DNA of 64,000 nt from Flavobacteriaceae bacterium PS02334 (GTDB taxonomy: Bacteria; Bacteroidota; Bacteroidia; Flavobacteriales; Flavobacteriaceae). How positions within the stretch are numbered: position 1 is the first letter of the stretch; each line of letters begins with the position of its first letter. The stretch is from contig JASCOH010000006.1 in assembly GCA_029959295.1 (NCBI GenBank), positions 248,001 to 312,000 on the forward strand, in the 5' to 3' direction. The notes beneath the pieces were generated by a model. It was not told the DNA's origin. It saw only the letters and a program-made list of their open reading frames with translations, and did no database searches. Below are positions 63,140 to 64,000 of this stretch, piece after piece. The translations under genes and the position numbers were made by a program.

Positions 63140-63251
63140 CCCCCAAAGGGGGAATTATTGGCGCGAAATTGAATTGAGTAGAAAAAATGAAAAAAAATAT
63201 TAATCCAGAAGCGCAACTATTTATGCGCAACTACAATTCCCCCTTTGGGGG
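63140..63251. repeat. Palindromic intergenic element between metH and metF
   Basis: CCCCCAAAGGGGGAATT (63140-63156) is an exact 17-bp inverted repeat of AATTCCCCCTTTGGGGG (63235-63251). About 78 bp lie between the arms, including two GCGCAACTA-type segments. It ends 10 bp before the metF start. Confidence 0.8.
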
Positions 63252-63261
63252 CTAGGGGGCT

Positions 63262-64000
63262 ATGAAAGTAACCGAACATATAGAAAAAGCAAAAGGAAAA
63301 CCATTGTTTTCCTTTGAAATATTGCCTCCGTTGAAAGGACAGAATATCCAGTCGATTTTTGACAGCATTGACCCGTTGATGGAATTCAATCCGCCATTTA
63401 TTGACGTGACGTATCACCGTGAAGAATACGAATACAAAGAATTGCCAAGCGGTTTATTGGAGAAAAAAGTCGTAAAAAAGCGTCCGGGAACGGTTGGTAT
63501 TTGTTCTGCAATTCAGAATAAATACCAAGTCGATGCGATTCCGCACATTCTTTGTGGCGGATTTACAAAAGAAGATACCGAAAATTTCCTAATTGATTTG
63601 GATTTCCTTGGAATCCAAAACGTAGTCGCTTTGCGCGGTGATGCGGTGAAAAACGAAACGTATTTCAAACCAGAAAAAGAAGGAAATCATTATGCAACCG
63701 AATTAGTTACACAAATTTCCAACTTAAATAAAGGAATGTATCTCGATGACGAATTACAAAATTCTTCTGCCACAAATTTCTGCATCGGCGTGGCCGGATA
63801 TCCTGAAAAACACATGGAAGCGCCAAGTTTAGACAGCGATATTTATTTCTTGAAACAAAAAATCAAAAACGGTGCTTCTTATATTATTACCCAAATGTTT
63901 TTTGACAATAAAAAATTCTTCGAATTTGTTGCCAAATGCAGAAAAGAAGGAATTACAGTACCAATTATTCCAGGTTTGAAGCCAATTGCTACCAAAAAAC
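63262..64000 (+). CDS. metF: Methylenetetrahydrofolate reductase, N-terminal part (runs off the right edge)
   Basis: 246 codons in an open frame from the ATG at 63262. It reduces 5,10-methylene- to 5-methyl-tetrahydrofolate, the methyl donor for the adjacent methionine synthase. Recognisable are GKPLFSFEILPPLKG, the Glu-containing first strand, FIDVTYHREEYEYKE, NVVALRGDAVKNET (the substrate and flavin strand), FCIGVAGYPEKHMEAP and ITQMFFDNKKFFEF. The start lies 10 bp after a palindromic element that separates it from metH; transcription from the riboswitch-controlled promoter probably continues. The gene is cut by the window end. Confidence 0.95.
   Translation, partial: MKVTEHIEKAKGKPLFSFEILPPLKGQNIQSIFDSIDPLMEFNPPFIDVTYHREEYEYKELPSGLLEKKVVKKRPGTVGICSAIQNKYQVDAIPHILCGGFTKEDTENFLIDLDFLGIQNVVALRGDAVKNETYFKPEKEGNHYATELVTQISNLNKGMYLDDELQNSSATNFCIGVAGYPEKHMEAPSLDSDIYFLKQKIKNGASYIITQMFFDNKKFFEFVAKCRKEGITVPIIPGLKPIATKK

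Noticed and set aside
1-64000. tRNA, rRNA or CRISPR features.
   Set aside because: No cloverleaf-like sequences, rRNA stretches or regularly spaced repeats with unique spacers were found on reading; the 22-bp repeats at 35689 are contiguous, not spaced.

Overview
The window is from a low-GC member of the Bacteroidetes, most likely Flavobacterium or a close relative. Several features point that way: promoters with a TAnnTTTG -7 box, GLPGLI-family proteins, a T9SS type A sorting domain, a 2TM-domain protein, DUF5686/carboxypeptidase-regulatory proteins, RHS proteins of the flavobacterial type, and a split methionine synthase behind a SAM-I riboswitch.

Layout. 1-6.3 kb is housekeeping: the start of dihydrofolate reductase, thymidylate synthase, a bifunctional nuclease, electron transfer flavoprotein (etfBA) and an MFS transporter, plus a frameshifted four-helix-bundle gene flanked by short inverted repeats. 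6.3-18 kb is one long minus-strand operon and the most interesting region. In transcription order it encodes a DUF4177-like protein, a diverged YidD-like protein, a lipoprotein with a possible vWA-like core, a small membrane protein, a tubulin/FtsZ-like GTPase, a giant Hsp70/actin-fold protein (SrfB-like), a second putative actin-fold protein with a proline-rich tail, two TerD proteins, an OmpA-family peptidoglycan-binding protein and two small proteins. Its promoter carries a perfect inverted repeat (TTTACGG-N4-CCGTAAA). The same repeat, at nearly the same distance from a -7 box, lies before the adjacent HsdR_N/PD-(D/E)xK nuclease-like gene, so the two units look co-regulated.

19.2-22.8 kb holds two paralogous YD-like lipoproteins (one frameshifted) and an OafA-type acyltransferase. 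23.2-34.5 kb is an accessory polymorphic-toxin region: an IS1-family element against an RHS remnant, an orphan RHS C-terminal toxin cassette with a putative membrane immunity gene, and a four-gene operon (T9SS-sorted repeat protein, RHS-like protein, RHS toxin, immunity candidate). Much of the RHS DNA is visibly richer in G+C than its surroundings. 34.7-36 kb has a conserved hypothetical gene and three 22-bp direct repeats before a small putative DNA-binding protein.

36-64 kb is mainly core metabolism and envelope: pdhB, DUF5686, ppa, hppA, a deoxynucleoside kinase, three GLPGLI genes with CarboxypepD_reg partners (one pair partly duplicated), a two-component system whose divergent promoter region has three GTTAAC repeats spaced 10 bp apart, a large secreted protein, metK, and a methionine block. 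The methionine block has two tiny Met/Cys-rich ORFs, each followed by a terminator, then an OsmC protein, an orphan homoserine-dehydrogenase-like domain, the SAM-I riboswitch, split metH and the start of metF. No rRNA, tRNA or CRISPR array was seen. All calls are from reading the sequence; no database search was run.
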